NCBI GenBank assembly: GCA_002483135.1
Contig: DLHI01000035.1
Location: 45,610 to 60,383, forward strand
From: Hyphomonadaceae bacterium UBA7672
Lineage (GTDB): Bacteria > Pseudomonadota > Alphaproteobacteria > Caulobacterales > Hyphomonadaceae
Length of the DNA stretch: 14,774 nt
Direction: 5' to 3'
Shown here one piece after another: positions 13,861 to 14,774 of the stretch (positions are counted from its first letter, which is position 1; every line of letters starts with the position of its first letter). The position numbers and the translations under genes were made by a program. Below the pieces are notes generated by a model that saw only the letters and a program-made list of their open reading frames with translations, did not search any database and was not told the DNA's origin.

Positions 13861-14774
13861 ATGACCACCCCCTCGACCACCAACGCCGGCAAAGACCGCG
13901 TATTCATTTTCGACACCACCATGCGCGACGGCGAGCAGTCGCCCGGCGCCTCGATGACGCTGCGCGAGAAACTCGAACTCGCCGAACTGCTCCAGGAAAT
14001 GAAGGTCGACATCTGCGAGGCCGGCTTCGCCGCTTCCTCCGAAGGCGACTTCCAGTGTGTCTCCCAGATCGCCGAACTGGCGAAAGACATGTCGATCTGC
14101 ACGCTGGCCCGCTCCACGCTCACCGACATCGACAAGGCGGGCGAGGCCCTGCGCAAGGCGAAGAACCCGCGCATCCACACCTTCATCTCCACCAGCCCGG
14201 TGCACATGAAGCACAAGCTCAAGATGGGCCCCAACGCCGTGCTCGAAGCCATCGGCGCTTCCGTCACGCACAGCCGCAAATACGCTGGCGACGTCGAATG
14301 GTCTGCCGAGGACGCAACCCGCACTGAGTTCGACTTCCTTTGCAAGGCGATCGAAGTGGCGATCCATTCGGGCGCCACAGTCATCAACGTGCCCGACACG
14401 GTCGGCTATTCCCATCCGGCTGAGTATGGCGAGTTGTTCCGTCGCCTGATCGAGAACATCCCGGACTCGGACAAGGTCATCTGGTCGACCCACTGCCACA
14501 ACGATCTCGGCCTTGCCGTCGCCAACTCGCTGGCCGGCGTCGCCAACGGCGCGCGCCAGATCGAGTGCGCCATCAACGGCATGGGCGAGCGCGCCGGCAA
14601 CGCTGCGCTGGAAGAATGCGTCATGGCGTTGAAAGTGCGCGGCGACTCGCTCCCGTTCTACACCGAAGTCGTCACGCAGAAGCTCTCCCGCGCCTCCAAG
14701 ATGGTGTCGTCCATCACCGGCTTCCCGGTGCAGTACAACAAGGCCATCGTCGGCAAGAACGCCTTCGCGCACGA
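13861..14774 (+). CDS. leuA: 2-isopropylmalate synthase, N-terminal part (runs off window)
   Basis: The visible 304 codons encode the catalytic TIM barrel of 2-isopropylmalate synthase, which joins acetyl-CoA to 2-oxoisovalerate in the first committed step of leucine synthesis. Diagnostic residues are DTTMRDGEQSPGASM (Arg22, Asp23 of the catalytic loop), THCHNDLGLAVANS (metal ligands His211 and His213) and INGMGERAGNAALEE (238-252). The last motif favours this enzyme over homocitrate or citramalate synthase. The C-terminal leucine-feedback domain lies outside the window. ATG 13861 was chosen because AGGA (13849-13852) lies 8 nt upstream and the protein opens with the usual short polar N-terminus before RVFIFDTT. 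The leucine-rich leader ORF and structured RNA just upstream imply control by leucine supply. Confidence 0.96.
   Translation, partial: MTTPSTTNAGKDRVFIFDTTMRDGEQSPGASMTLREKLELAELLQEMKVDICEAGFAASSEGDFQCVSQIAELAKDMSICTLARSTLTDIDKAGEALRKAKNPRIHTFISTSPVHMKHKLKMGPNAVLEAIGASVTHSRKYAGDVEWSAEDATRTEFDFLCKAIEVAIHSGATVINVPDTVGYSHPAEYGELFRRLIENIPDSDKVIWSTHCHNDLGLAVANSLAGVANGARQIECAINGMGERAGNAALEECVMALKVRGDSLPFYTEVVTQKLSRASKMVSSITGFPVQYNKAIVGKNAFAH

Noticed and set aside
13387..14772. A 461-codon minus-strand open frame across leuA and the leader region
   Set aside because: It is a shadow of leuA and the VTT-domain gene; no ribosome site and no recognisable domain.
1..14774. CRISPR array, tRNA or rRNA gene, insertion sequence or defence island
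   Set aside because: No regularly spaced direct repeats, no cloverleaf-like or rRNA-like sequence, no transposase or integrase, and no known defence domains were seen.

Overview
The window is high-GC bacterial chromosome with tightly packed genes. The proteins suggest an alphaproteobacterium: a K+-independent H+-pyrophosphatase, a DUF3617-like protein, a class I ketol-acid reductoisomerase and AGGAG-type ribosome sites. The base composition and a CCTCCCC...GGGGAGG intergenic palindrome would fit Hyphomonadaceae or Caulobacterales, but I cannot fix the family from sequence alone. I see no rRNA, tRNA, CRISPR array, insertion sequence or phage gene. It reads as core and housekeeping DNA, not an island.

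Layout, left to right. (1) The 3' end of ilvC (+) ends at a perfect hairpin terminator that also serves the convergent Sel1-repeat gene (-). (2) Divergent from that gene are a GNAT acetyltransferase, a rhomboid-family membrane protease and a small exported DUF3617-like protein (all +), closed by an 11-bp bidirectional terminator. (3) An EamA/DMT exporter (-) lies back to back with hppA (+), the 731-residue membrane H+-pyrophosphatase. Another bidirectional terminator separates hppA from a 62-residue two-helix membrane protein (-). (4) A dihydrofolate-reductase-fold protein (+) converges, with a 9-nt gap, on a run of four minus-strand genes. In transcription order these are a GlpQ-like lipoprotein phosphodiesterase, an unrecognised membrane-anchored protein, an FAD monooxygenase and, after a 198-nt gap with the palindrome, a PhoPQ-activated pathogenicity-related (PqaA) family lipoprotein. 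(5) Divergent from the phosphodiesterase is a TVP38/TMEM64 (VTT-domain) membrane protein (+). (6) Last comes leuA (+), which runs off the right edge.

The most interesting item is the leuA leader. A 23-codon ORF at 13712-13783 carries seven leucine codons, including CTT CTT CTT. Its 3' half can form either a local hairpin or a 12-bp helix with a segment downstream of the leader stop. That is the architecture of ribosome-mediated leucine attenuation. No U-tract terminator is visible before leuA, so the output may be translational or Rho-dependent. A TTGACG box is placed so that transcription could start at or next to the leader ATG.

The window is bracketed by two branched-chain amino acid genes (ilvC and leuA), but the roughly 13.5 kb between them shows no other gene of that pathway. 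Several interior genes point to the envelope: the exported Sel1 protein, rhomboid, DUF3617-like protein, two lipoproteins, VTT protein and small membrane protein. Only short neighbouring sets look co-transcribed. No intergenic stretch exceeds 300 bases. I did not find a multi-gene system that looks new.
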